Below, in pieces: positions 22,667-30,861 of a stretch of DNA of 49,307 nt (position 1 is its first letter; each line of letters begins with the position of its first letter). Under the pieces are notes generated by a model, which searched no databases, had not been told where the DNA came from, and saw only the letters and a list, made by a program, of their open reading frames with translations. This DNA comes from JAAYCI01 sp964369525 (GTDB lineage Bacteria > Bacillota > Clostridia > Oscillospirales > Ruminococcaceae). The position numbers and the translations under genes were made by a program. The stretch covers positions 1 through 49,307 of the forward strand of contig CAYJEW010000011.1 in NCBI GenBank assembly GCA_964369525.1. The letters are read 5' to 3'.

Positions 22667-23476
22667 ATGGTAGCGCTGACCGATAAGGAGTTTGAAACGC
22701 TGCGAGATTATGTGCTAAATAACTTTGGCATAGATCTTTCAAAAAAGCGAGTTCTTATTCAAGGCCGTCTTTCCACAACACTGCACCAAAGGGGCTTTGC
22801 TTCTTTTGGGGATTACATTTCGTTTGTGCAGCAAGATAAAACAGGTGTTGAGGTAAATCAGCTCTTAAATAAACTTACCACTAACCTAACATTCTTTATG
22901 CGCGAAAAAGAACATTTCGACTTTATTCGCACAGTGGCATTGCCTGAGTTTGACCAAACAAAGCGCAAAGAGATACGCGTGTGGAGTGCAGGGTGCTCGT
23001 CCGGTGAAGAGCCATACACACTGGCTATGACACTGCTGGACTATTATGCAGGCAAAGTGAATGCGCCTAAAATTTCCATATTGGCGTCGGATATTTCGCA
23101 AAAAGTGCTGGCTAATGCACAGCAAGCGGTGTACCCGAAAGAGGGCCTTAAAGACCTTCCGCAAGGCTGGGACACAAAATATTTCGACAAAATAAGTGAG
23201 AGCGAGTACAGGGTAAAAGAGAAGGTGCGCAGCCTTGTAACCTTCCGCTCGGTTAACCTAATGAGTGATTTCAAGTTTAAATCCCCGTTCGAGCTTATCT
23301 TTTGCCGCAATGTAATGATTTATTTTGAAAAGCAGCGAAAAGATGATTTGGTAAACAGGTTTTACCGTTGGGTAACCCCGAATTTTTATTTTATAATTAG
23401 CCATTCAGAGAATATCGACCGTAACACTTGCGATTTTAGAATGGTAAAAGCGTCTATTTTTAAACGTGATGCATAG
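22667..23476 (+). CDS. cheR: Chemotaxis methyltransferase CheR
   Basis: A 269-residue SAM-dependent methyltransferase that methylates receptor glutamates. The N-terminal helical domain contains TTLHQRGFASFGDYI and LLNKLTTNLTFFMRE; the SAM site contains VWSAGCSSGEEPYTLA; FELIFCRNVMIYF and FYFIISHSENI follow. The ATG at 22667 has AGAGGG upstream. Third gene of the che operon. Confidence 0.96.
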   Translation: MVALTDKEFETLRDYVLNNFGIDLSKKRVLIQGRLSTTLHQRGFASFGDYISFVQQDKTGVEVNQLLNKLTTNLTFFMREKEHFDFIRTVALPEFDQTKRKEIRVWSAGCSSGEEPYTLAMTLLDYYAGKVNAPKISILASDISQKVLANAQQAVYPKEGLKDLPQGWDTKYFDKISESEYRVKEKVRSLVTFRSVNLMSDFKFKSPFELIFCRNVMIYFEKQRKDDLVNRFYRWVTPNFYFIISHSENIDRNTCDFRMVKASIFKRDA

Positions 23477-23563
23477 CACGTTGGAACATATAGCAAAAAG
23501 CCTCTACTTTGGTGGGGGCTGTTTGCTTGAAAAAAACCAAGTAGCCGAAAGGAGCAGATGCTA

Positions 23564-24592
23564 ATGCCGCAAATCCGGGTATTGTTAATTGATGATTCGC
23601 CTTTATTTGTTGCGGCAATGAAGGTTGCTATAAGTAAAGACCCCGGCATGGCGGTTGTAGCAACCGCATCAAATGGGCTGGACGGCTTAGCTCTTGTGCC
23701 TAAAATTAAACCGGATGTTATCTTGTGCGATGTTCAGATGCCTAAGATGGACGGTATAGAGTTTTTGCAGGCGCTTTTGCAAAAACAAAAAATCCCCGTG
23801 GTGGTTATCTCCAGCACTCCGGGCATTACGCTTACAGCACTGGCTAACGGCGCGGTAGATTTTATTTCAAAACCTGCGGAGGGCGAGTCGCGAGACCTGT
23901 TTTTTAGCCGAGTGGTTAACACCATACAGGTGGCGGCCGCCGCCAACATGGGCGCAAAAATGGCGGTGAATGAGCCTGCCGCACAGCGGTCCGCACCCGG
24001 AATGTTAAAGTGCGCGCATTCAGACATAGTTGTTGCTATTGGTGCCTCCACCGGCGGCACCGATGCAACGTTAGACGTTATTCGCAACCTGCCACAAGGA
24101 TTTCCGGGAATAGTGATAACCCAGCACATGCCTGCGGGTTTCACATCTATGTATGCCCAAAGGCTGGACCGTGAGTGCAAAATGCGCGTGCGTGAAGCGC
24201 AGGATGGCATGAGGGTGGAAAATGGGCTTATTATTTTAGCTGCAGGCGGCTACCACATGTCGCTTTTGAAGGATGCGCAGGGCTACTATGTGCGCAGTAG
24301 GGAAGGCGCAAAGGTGAATGGGCATGTGCCGTCGGTAGATGTGTTGTTTAACTCGGTAGCAGATGTAGCCGGAGCGAAAAGCGTGGGAATCATCTTAACA
24401 GGTATGGGCGCCGACGGTGCCGATGGCTTGTTAAAGATGCGCAAAGCGGGTGCATATACTATAGGGCAAAACAAAGAGAGCAGCATTGTGTATGGCATGC
24501 CCATGGTAGCGCACCAAAAAGGCGCAGTAATGAAACAACTGCCGCTAAACGATATAGCGGCCTGCTTAGTAGCACAGCTTAACCGTATGTAA
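23564..24592 (+). CDS. cheB: Chemotaxis response regulator methylesterase CheB
   Basis: A 342-residue protein with a receiver domain (acidic pair LIDDSP, phosphoacceptor D56 in LCDVQMPKMDG) and a methylesterase domain with catalytic serine in GASTGG, histidine in TQHMP and aspartate in GMGADGADG. It reverses CheR and deamidates receptors. I chose ATG 23564, nine bases after GGAG; an ATG two codons earlier is too close to that site. It ends the che operon before a strong terminator. No cheY, cheC or cheD lies in the window. Confidence 0.95.
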   Translation: MPQIRVLLIDDSPLFVAAMKVAISKDPGMAVVATASNGLDGLALVPKIKPDVILCDVQMPKMDGIEFLQALLQKQKIPVVVISSTPGITLTALANGAVDFISKPAEGESRDLFFSRVVNTIQVAAAANMGAKMAVNEPAAQRSAPGMLKCAHSDIVVAIGASTGGTDATLDVIRNLPQGFPGIVITQHMPAGFTSMYAQRLDRECKMRVREAQDGMRVENGLIILAAGGYHMSLLKDAQGYYVRSREGAKVNGHVPSVDVLFNSVADVAGAKSVGIILTGMGADGADGLLKMRKAGAYTIGQNKESSIVYGMPMVAHQKGAVMKQLPLNDIAACLVAQLNRM

Positions 24593-24606
24593 GTATATTT
24601 TAAAAT

Positions 24607-24660
24607 AAAAAACGCACGTAATCAGCACCCATGCTAGGGCTGCGGATTGCGTGCGTTTTT
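24607..24660. terminator. Terminator between cheB and copA
   Basis: The arms 24612-24623 and 24645-24656 pair over 12 positions (one G-T) and are flanked by A and T runs, so it can end both converging transcripts. Confidence 0.85.
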
Positions 24661-24675
24661 ATTTGTGCGTCAAAT

Positions 24676-24885
24676 TTAAGATGTGCTTGTTACGGTATAG
24701 CCTGCGCCCTCAACAGCGGCAGTGGCAGCTTCATTGTCAGCCTCGCCGCTAAATTCTACGGTTGCAACACCTTCCTCCAATGAAACACTTGCGCTCACAA
24801 CATTTGGTAGCGCCCCAAGCACGTCTTCTACACGCTTTTTGCAATGTCCGCATGTCATACCCTCAATCTTCATAGTACTTGTCAT
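24676..24885 (-). CDS. Possible internally started CopZ-like copper chaperone
   Basis: Within the copA frame, an ATG at 24885 is preceded by AAGGAGGG with an ideal 7-base gap. Translation from it would give a free 69-residue heavy-metal domain (MTSTMKIEGMTCGHCKKRVE...), the size of CopZ. Either the fused C-terminus is the only product, or both a long CopA and a short CopZ are made from the same frame. Confidence 0.5.
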   Translation of the reverse strand: MTSTMKIEGMTCGHCKKRVEDVLGALPNVVSASVSLEEGVATVEFSGEADNEAATAAVEGAGYTVTSTS

Positions 24886-27195
24886 TTTTATACCCTCCTT
24901 AGATGGTGTTTGTGGGTGGTGTGGCAGTGTGGCGGCAGAGGTACTGAAGAGGTTTAGCCGCAACGCATTGCCAACAACAAATAGGCTAGACAAACTCATG
25001 GCGGCGGCACCAAACATGGGGTTTAGTACAAGCGCAGGGTAGAAAAGCCCTGCTGCTATGGGTATGCCTATAACATTATAGAAAAATGCCCAAAATAGGT
25101 TTTGCTTAATGTTTCGCAGCACACTGCGCGAAAGCTCGTGCGCTGTAACAATATCGCTTAATTCGCTGCGCATCAGCACAATGTCGGCCTGCTCTATGGC
25201 CACGTCGGTACCTGCGCCAACCGCAATGCCAACATCTGCCCGTGCCAAAGCGGGTGCGTCGTTAACTCCGTCGCCTACCATGGCCACCTTATGTCCCTGC
25301 TCCATAAGCATACGAATCTGCCGCTCTTTATCCTGCGGAAGTACCTCGGCTATGGCCTTGCTTGTGCCCACCATGCCCTGTATTGCTTTTGCTGTGGCGG
25401 CGGTGTCACCTGTTAGCATAATGGTAGTTATGCCCCTTTTTGTAAGCTGCGCAACAGCCTGTGCAGCGTCGGGTTTTGGTAGGTCGGCCACCGCGATCAG
25501 CCCTGCCAGACGGCCGTTTTCGGCAAAATACAGCGGCGTTTTACCGGCGGCAGACAAACTCTGCGCTGTGGCAGTGGCCTTCTCCAGCGCCACACCATGC
25601 TCTCGCATTAGCCGCTCGTTACCTGCCAGCCATGCACTGCTACCTATATATGCTTCAATGCCCAGCCCTGACAACGAGGCGAAATTTTCCGCAACGGGCG
25701 TAGGTAATTCCAGCCGCGCGGCCTCGTTTAGTATGGCTAGCGCCAAAGGGTGCTCGCTCTTTGCTTCAAGGGCGGCCGCCGCGGCCAGTAGGTCGTTTTC
25801 GCTACGCTCAAATGCAATGCAGTCGGTAAGTTGTGGGCGCCCTTCGGTCAGCGTGCCGGTTTTGTCAAACACAATGGTGTCCACACGGCTTAGTGTTTCC
25901 AGCGCTTCAGCGTTGCGGTACAGTATGCCGTTTTTTGCCCCGCGCCCCGTACCCACCATAATGGCCACAGGCGTTGCTAGCCCCAGCGCACACGGGCAAG
26001 AGATAACCAGCACGGTAACACTGCGTGCCAGCGCAAACTCTGCTCCATATCCAAGCAGTAACCACACTGCAAAGCACACCAGCGCAATACCCATTACAAT
26101 AGGCACAAACACTCCGCTAACCTTATCAGCAAGCTTTGCAATAGGCGCTTTGGAGGCGCCGGCTTCCTGCACCAGCGCAAGAATTTGTGCAAAGGACGTC
26201 TCGCCCGCAACCCGCTCGGCACGCATGGTAAAATACCCGCTTGTGTTAATAGTAGCGCCGGTAACGCGGCTACCCTCCTGCTTTTCTATAGGCATGCTTT
26301 CGCCGGTTAGCGAGCTTTCGTCCACAACCCCTCTGCCGCTAAGTACCAGCCCGTCCACAGGCACACGTGCACCCGGCTTTACCGCAAGCACATCGCCTTT
26401 TTGTACCTGCTCAATGTTTACTTCAAGCTCCTGTCCATCCTTTAGCAGCAAGGCTGTTTTTGGCGCAAGCTTTAGTAGTGCGCCGATAGCAGCGCCGGTG
26501 CGGCCTTTACTGTATGCCTCCAGCGTTTTACCAAGCGTAATAAGCGTTAGTATCATAGCGGCGCTCTCAAAGTAAAGGTCGTGCAGATACTGGTGCACAA
26601 GCGCTGCCTCGCCATGCCCCAACCCAAAACTTATACGATATAGCGCGAATATGCCATACACCAGCGATGCGCCTGCACCCAGTGCAATAAGGCTATCCAT
26701 GTTTGGTGTGCGGTGCAAAAGGCTCTTGAAACCGCTGGTGAAATATTTGTGGTTTGCCAGCACTATGGGGAGCGTTAGCAAAAGCTGGGTAAGCGCAAAA
26801 GACACAGCATTGGCCTCTCCTTCCAAAAAAGACGGCAACGAAAGCCCCAGCATATGCCCCATGCTCACATACATCAGCGGTAGCATAAACACAATCGACC
26901 AAGCCAGCCTGCGCTTCATCTGCCTCAAATCGTTCTGTAAAGGGTCTGGGTTTTCAGCGACATAGGTGGCAGCGTTTTTTGGGGCGTTTTCAACTGCCCC
27001 GTAGCCAATTTTCTCTATAGCGGCGGCAATTTCAGTAGCCGAAAGCTGGGCAGGGTCATACCCCGCCACCATGCTGCCTGCAAGCAGATTTACGTCTGCT
27101 TGCGTTACACCGGGTAGCTTTTTCACGGTTTTTTCAATATTGGCAGAGCATGCAGCGCAGCTCATGCCGGTGATGTTAAATTTCGTAGTTTGCAT
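24676..27195 (-). CDS. copA: Copper P-type ATPase CopA with C-terminal CopZ-like domain
   Basis: An 839-residue copper exporter of the P1B type. An N-terminal metal-binding domain (GMSCAACSANIEKTV), the actuator TGES, the membrane metal site SCPCALG, the phosphorylation site DKTGTLTEG, the SEHPLA motif and the hinge GDGVNDAPALA are all present. Unusually a second heavy-metal domain (KIEGMTCGHCKKRVEDVL) follows the last membrane helix after a short PHHPQTPSKEG linker. ATG 27195 follows AAGGAGAG. The minus-strand promoter has a TATAAT at about 27217-27222 and a small dyad ACTA-AAA-TAGT upstream that might be a copper-sensor operator. Confidence 0.95.
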   Translation of the reverse strand: MQTTKFNITGMSCAACSANIEKTVKKLPGVTQADVNLLAGSMVAGYDPAQLSATEIAAAIEKIGYGAVENAPKNAATYVAENPDPLQNDLRQMKRRLAWSIVFMLPLMYVSMGHMLGLSLPSFLEGEANAVSFALTQLLLTLPIVLANHKYFTSGFKSLLHRTPNMDSLIALGAGASLVYGIFALYRISFGLGHGEAALVHQYLHDLYFESAAMILTLITLGKTLEAYSKGRTGAAIGALLKLAPKTALLLKDGQELEVNIEQVQKGDVLAVKPGARVPVDGLVLSGRGVVDESSLTGESMPIEKQEGSRVTGATINTSGYFTMRAERVAGETSFAQILALVQEAGASKAPIAKLADKVSGVFVPIVMGIALVCFAVWLLLGYGAEFALARSVTVLVISCPCALGLATPVAIMVGTGRGAKNGILYRNAEALETLSRVDTIVFDKTGTLTEGRPQLTDCIAFERSENDLLAAAAALEAKSEHPLALAILNEAARLELPTPVAENFASLSGLGIEAYIGSSAWLAGNERLMREHGVALEKATATAQSLSAAGKTPLYFAENGRLAGLIAVADLPKPDAAQAVAQLTKRGITTIMLTGDTAATAKAIQGMVGTSKAIAEVLPQDKERQIRMLMEQGHKVAMVGDGVNDAPALARADVGIAVGAGTDVAIEQADIVLMRSELSDIVTAHELSRSVLRNIKQNLFWAFFYNVIGIPIAAGLFYPALVLNPMFGAAAMSLSSLFVVGNALRLNLFSTSAATLPHHPQTPSKEGIKMTSTMKIEGMTCGHCKKRVEDVLGALPNVVSASVSLEEGVATVEFSGEADNEAATAAVEGAGYTVTSTS
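24883..24900 (-). promoter_or_regulatory. Internal Shine-Dalgarno and ATG in copA
   Basis: AAGGAGGG (24893-24900 on the minus strand) and ATG (24883-24885). The codons that make up the site encode the linker residues SKEG. Confidence 0.7.
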
Positions 27196-27310
27196 GCTTT
27201 CTCTCCTTGTCAATAATTATAATGTATACTATTTTAGTGTATTTTGCAACGAGTAAGTAAAACAATGCCGAGAAATAGGCATATTGCTGGATTTTTATGC
27301 TTATACGCAG

Positions 27311-27321
27311 TATAATATAAT
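27311..27321 (+). promoter_or_regulatory. Overlapping -10 elements upstream of ispDF
   Basis: Two overlapping TATAAT hexamers (27311-27316 and 27316-27321) lie about 70 bases before the start. No good -35 is seen at the right distance. Confidence 0.45.
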
Positions 27322-27386
27322 ATGTATAGGTATTGAAAAATCGGAGTGTATTTTCTAATATACACCTGATAAAACGAGGCAAATTT

Positions 27387-28541
27387 ATGTTAAATAAAAA
27401 AAAGATAACAGCCGTTATTGTGGCGGCGGGTAGCTCTGTGCGCATGGGGTTTGACAAGTTGTTTCACCCAATAAACGGCGTAGAGGTAATACGCCACACG
27501 GCTGATAAAATTGCCACCCATCCCGCAATAGACGAAATTGTGCTAGTGGCGGGTGAGAATATTGAGCGTGTTAAAGTTCTTTTTGCGGCATACCCGTTGC
27601 AAAAACCTTTACACATAGTTCGTGGCGGCAGCACGAGGGCGGCATCGGTGGCTATAGGTGCTGCAGCTTGTGCTGATGCAGACTTTGTTGCCATTCACGA
27701 CGGCGCTCGCCCGTTTGTGTCTCACGAGCTTATCACCCGCACGCTGGAGGCTGCGCTGCAAAACAGCGCAGCTGCGCCTGCGGTGCCGCTGAGAGATACT
27801 GTGAAACAGACTGATGGTGAGTTTATAGCTAAAACAATACCCCGTAGTAGCCTTGTGGCTATGCAAACCCCGCAGGTGTTCAGCCGTGCAGAGTTTGTGC
27901 GCGCACTAGGCGCTATTCCTATTGATGAGTATGGCGCGTTAACCGATGACTGTATGGTGATGGAACGTGCGGGCCTGCCTGTGTGTCTTGTGGAGGGTGA
28001 GCTTGCCAATAAAAAAATCACAACACCGGAAGACTTTGATGCACAGTCGGCGTCGCCTGCCCGCATACGTATTGGCCACGGCTACGATGTGCACGCTTTC
28101 CAGCAGGGACGCAGGCTGGTGCTTGGCGGGGTGGAGATAGAGCACAGCAGCGGCCTACTTGGCCATTCCGACGCAGATGTGTTGCTGCATGCTATAGCCG
28201 ACGCACTGCTTGGTGCGGCAGCGATGGGGGATATAGGGGTGCATTTTCCAAACACAGCCCCACAGTACGAGGGCATCAGCAGTGTGGTGCTACTAAAGCA
28301 TGTGGCACAGCTAATACAAAGCAATGGCTATCAAATTCAGAACATAGATGCCACTATTTTGTGCCAACAACCAAAACTTGCAAGCCACATTCCGTCTATG
28401 CGTAGCTGCATTGCGCAGGCACTGGGCATGGCGACAGAACAGGTGTCGGTAAAGGCCACCACCGAAGAGGGCCTTGGCTTTACCGGTCGCATGGAAGGCA
28501 TTTCCGCCCACTGTGTTGCGCTTGTGCAAAAAATACCGTAA
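27387..28541 (+). CDS. ispDF: Bifunctional IspD-IspF enzyme of the MEP pathway
   Basis: A 384-residue fusion. The IspD half (about 1-222) has the CTP-binding VIVAAGSSVRMGFDK and the segment VAIHDGARPFVS; the IspF half (about 226-384) has IGHGYDVHAF, LGHSDADVLLHAIADALLGAA and GDIGVHFPNT, which supply its zinc and CDP sites. Together they catalyse two non-adjacent steps of isoprenoid precursor synthesis (CDP-ME formation and MEcPP formation). The ATG at 27387 has GAGG upstream; a longer reading from 27333 lacks a site. It is divergent from copA. Confidence 0.96.
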   Translation: MLNKKKITAVIVAAGSSVRMGFDKLFHPINGVEVIRHTADKIATHPAIDEIVLVAGENIERVKVLFAAYPLQKPLHIVRGGSTRAASVAIGAAACADADFVAIHDGARPFVSHELITRTLEAALQNSAAAPAVPLRDTVKQTDGEFIAKTIPRSSLVAMQTPQVFSRAEFVRALGAIPIDEYGALTDDCMVMERAGLPVCLVEGELANKKITTPEDFDAQSASPARIRIGHGYDVHAFQQGRRLVLGGVEIEHSSGLLGHSDADVLLHAIADALLGAAAMGDIGVHFPNTAPQYEGISSVVLLKHVAQLIQSNGYQIQNIDATILCQQPKLASHIPSMRSCIAQALGMATEQVSVKATTEEGLGFTGRMEGISAHCVALVQKIP

Positions 28542-28578
28542 ACAGCGGCCAAAGCTGCGTTGCATGTTTGGTTTTACA

Positions 28579-28607
28579 TTGTACACAGCATGAAAACATG
28601 GTATAAT
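28579..28607 (+). promoter_or_regulatory. Promoter of the cdaA run
   Basis: TTGTAC (28579-28584), 17 bases, TATAAT (28602-28607), identical in both hexamers to the glyA promoter. It lies 34 bases before the TTG start of cdaA. Confidence 0.75.
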
Positions 28608-28640
28608 TAACTGTCAATTTATCGAAAAGGGGGGCTTGCA

Positions 28641-29561
28641 TTGCTAGAGATAATAAATACGCAGCTGCAAAATATTGCGGGCAACCTAGACTTGCTTTTT
28701 AACGAGGCAGGTCTTATTGACCTATTCGATATTTTAATTGTTGCATTTTTAATTTACGAAGTTATTATCTTGGTACGCAACACGCGCGCCTCGCAATTGG
28801 CAAAAGGCATCGTATTTTTGCTTATATTTTATGTTATAGCCCTGCTGGCAGGTATGCGCATGCTTTTGTTTGTACTGCAAGCCATTATGCAGTTTGGTAT
28901 TATTGTGTTGGCGGTGGTGTTTCAGCCAGAACTGCGTCGTGCTATAGAGCAGGTAGGTGGTGTTAACTCGGCGCTGTCGCATCTTTTCCGCCCGCAGCAG
29001 ATGGAGGACGAGCAGCGCGTGCGCTGGCAAGGCGCAATAGTTGCGGTGTGCGACGCAGCCGAGCGCCTGGCCGAAAGCCGTACAGGTGCGCTAATTGTGC
29101 TAGAGCGTGGTACCAACCTTGTAGAGGTTATTCGCACGGGCACCCAGCTGCGCAGCGATGTAAATGTGGAGGCGCTTGGTACAATTTTTTACGATGGTAC
29201 GCCGCTACATGACGGTGCCGTTATTATTCGCGAGGGGCGCATTGAGGCGGCGGGCTGTTTTTTGCCGCTGAGCAACAACCTTGAAATAAGTAAAGATTTA
29301 GGCACACGCCACCGTAGCGCGCTTGGCCTTACCGAAGAATCCGACGCAATTGTGGTGGTGGTGAGTGAAGAGGCCGGCGTTATATCACTATCAAAAAATG
29401 GTGTAATGATTCGCCGCCTAGACCGCCAAAATCTTTTTAATCTTTTGGTTAGCGAAATCATTCCGCCGCAGCCACAAGGCAAAAAAAGGTTCTCTGTAAG
29501 AGGCTTTTTTGCAAACCTTTTCAGCAAAAAAGAAAAGGAGGCCACCGGTGAAGAAGAATAA
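28641..29561 (+). CDS. cdaA: Diadenylate cyclase CdaA
   Basis: A 306-residue membrane enzyme that makes c-di-AMP from two ATP. Three N-terminal helices (about 25-100) precede the DAC domain, which carries the DGA motif in PLHDGAVII and the RHR motif in GTRHRSALG. The start is a TTG with AAGGGGGG upstream. The last 14 bases overlap cdaR, its regulator. Potassium and osmotic control are the usual outputs of c-di-AMP. Confidence 0.96.
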   Translation: MLEIINTQLQNIAGNLDLLFNEAGLIDLFDILIVAFLIYEVIILVRNTRASQLAKGIVFLLIFYVIALLAGMRMLLFVLQAIMQFGIIVLAVVFQPELRRAIEQVGGVNSALSHLFRPQQMEDEQRVRWQGAIVAVCDAAERLAESRTGALIVLERGTNLVEVIRTGTQLRSDVNVEALGTIFYDGTPLHDGAVIIREGRIEAAGCFLPLSNNLEISKDLGTRHRSALGLTEESDAIVVVVSEEAGVISLSKNGVMIRRLDRQNLFNLLVSEIIPPQPQGKKRFSVRGFFANLFSKKEKEATGEEE

Positions 29562-30861
29562 AAGCATTTTTGAAGATAATCGTGTAACCCTTGTTGCGGC
29601 GCTTGTGCTGGCGGCCATATCGTGGATTGTTATTGCAGGGTTTATCAGCCCCGGTTCGTCCGGCACAATATCTTATGTGCTTATTGATTACGACCGCGAA
29701 GCAGGCGTGTACCAAAACCAAAACCTGCAAATTTCAGGCATTATCACAGATGTGTATGCCGATGTGCAGGTGCAGGGAGATGGCGCAGTTATTGGCCCGC
29801 TAAACCAAGATTCGGTAGAGGTATATGCCGACTATAGCGTGGTAAATGGACCGGGCACATACGAAATTCCGCTGCGCACCGAAAGGGTAAGCGGCGGAAA
29901 CTACGAAATCACAGGTATGTCGGTTCAGGGTGGGGGATATTCGCTGGACAATCCCAAAATATCGGTAAGTGTAACATTTGAAGCAATCTCCCGTGTGAAT
30001 ATGCCCATCACAATACGTGCGGGCGGCATAACAGCGGCCTCGGGCTTTTTTCTCGACACGCCCACGGCCAGCCCCTTAGAGGTGGAAATAGTTGGCCCCA
30101 AAACCCATGTAGATCAAATATCCATGGTAGTGGCAGAAGTTCTAGTTGAAGAAGAGTTGGATCAAAGCCGCACATACCAAAGCGTTCCTCTCACACTGCT
30201 AAACGCAAGTGGGGAGTCGATAGACCCCACAGGCCTAAATCTTACCATGTCGGTAGATGCAGTGGATGTAGATATGGACATTATGGAGGTGCGCAATATT
30301 GACCTTACTGTGCAGTTTGCCGGCCTGCCGCAAAATTTTGATACCGAATGGTTCTACGACAGAATAACCTTAAGCGAACAGGAGATGCAGGTGGCAGGTA
30401 CCACAGCTTCGTTTGCTTATATGGACAACCCATTTTCAGTGGCAACCTTTGATGTATCGCAGCTGCGAATTGGATGGGTGTCTGACCCGATAAATATTGA
30501 GCTACCTGATAGCTCGCTACGCAACTATGACTCACTGCGCCAGGTAACCGTTTCGTTCAACTCAAATGATCTTGTTGAAAAAACCATAGAGATACCACAA
30601 AGCCAATTCACTGTGGTAAACAGCGCACAAAATATTACGGTAAATGCAGTAGACGATTCGCTTGGGGTAAGGCTTATTGGACCCGCTGAACAGATAGACA
30701 GCTTGCTAGCGGAGAATATAATCATTCAAATCGACGCTTCCGGCGTGTCGCCCACACGCAGTGGCCAGCGCACACTACCCGTTAGGGTGGTTATCCCGTC
30801 GGCCAATCGCACTATTGCTATCGAAAGCTACTCTATGGTTTGCGATGTGATTGTGGAATGA
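29548..30861 (+). CDS. cdaR: CdaA regulatory protein CdaR (YbbR repeats)
   Basis: A 437-residue protein with one N-terminal membrane helix (about 14-35) and an extracellular part of about four YbbR-like beta-rich repeats, visible as recurring V..I..NG/GP....I..V..E segments. It binds CdaA at the membrane and modulates its activity. The GTG start at 29548 follows AAAAGGAG and overlaps cdaA by 14 bases, so translation is coupled. The usual third partner GlmM is not here. Confidence 0.92.
   Translation: MKKNKSIFEDNRVTLVAALVLAAISWIVIAGFISPGSSGTISYVLIDYDREAGVYQNQNLQISGIITDVYADVQVQGDGAVIGPLNQDSVEVYADYSVVNGPGTYEIPLRTERVSGGNYEITGMSVQGGGYSLDNPKISVSVTFEAISRVNMPITIRAGGITAASGFFLDTPTASPLEVEIVGPKTHVDQISMVVAEVLVEEELDQSRTYQSVPLTLLNASGESIDPTGLNLTMSVDAVDVDMDIMEVRNIDLTVQFAGLPQNFDTEWFYDRITLSEQEMQVAGTTASFAYMDNPFSVATFDVSQLRIGWVSDPINIELPDSSLRNYDSLRQVTVSFNSNDLVEKTIEIPQSQFTVVNSAQNITVNAVDDSLGVRLIGPAEQIDSLLAENIIIQIDASGVSPTRSGQRTLPVRVVIPSANRTIAIESYSMVCDVIVE

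Noticed and set aside
23490..23516. Hairpin AGCCTC/GGGGCT between cheR and cheB as a terminator
   Set aside because: Only six pairs with a G-T and no T-run; it would split a typical che operon.
25109..26575. 488-codon open frame on the plus strand opposite copA
   Set aside because: It is antisense to clear P-type ATPase motifs; its Ser/Pro/Ala-rich composition is the usual result of codon bias on the other strand.
27176..27457. 93-codon minus-strand ORF between copA and ispDF
   Set aside because: It crosses both promoters and the start of ispDF and has no ribosome binding site or recognisable domain.
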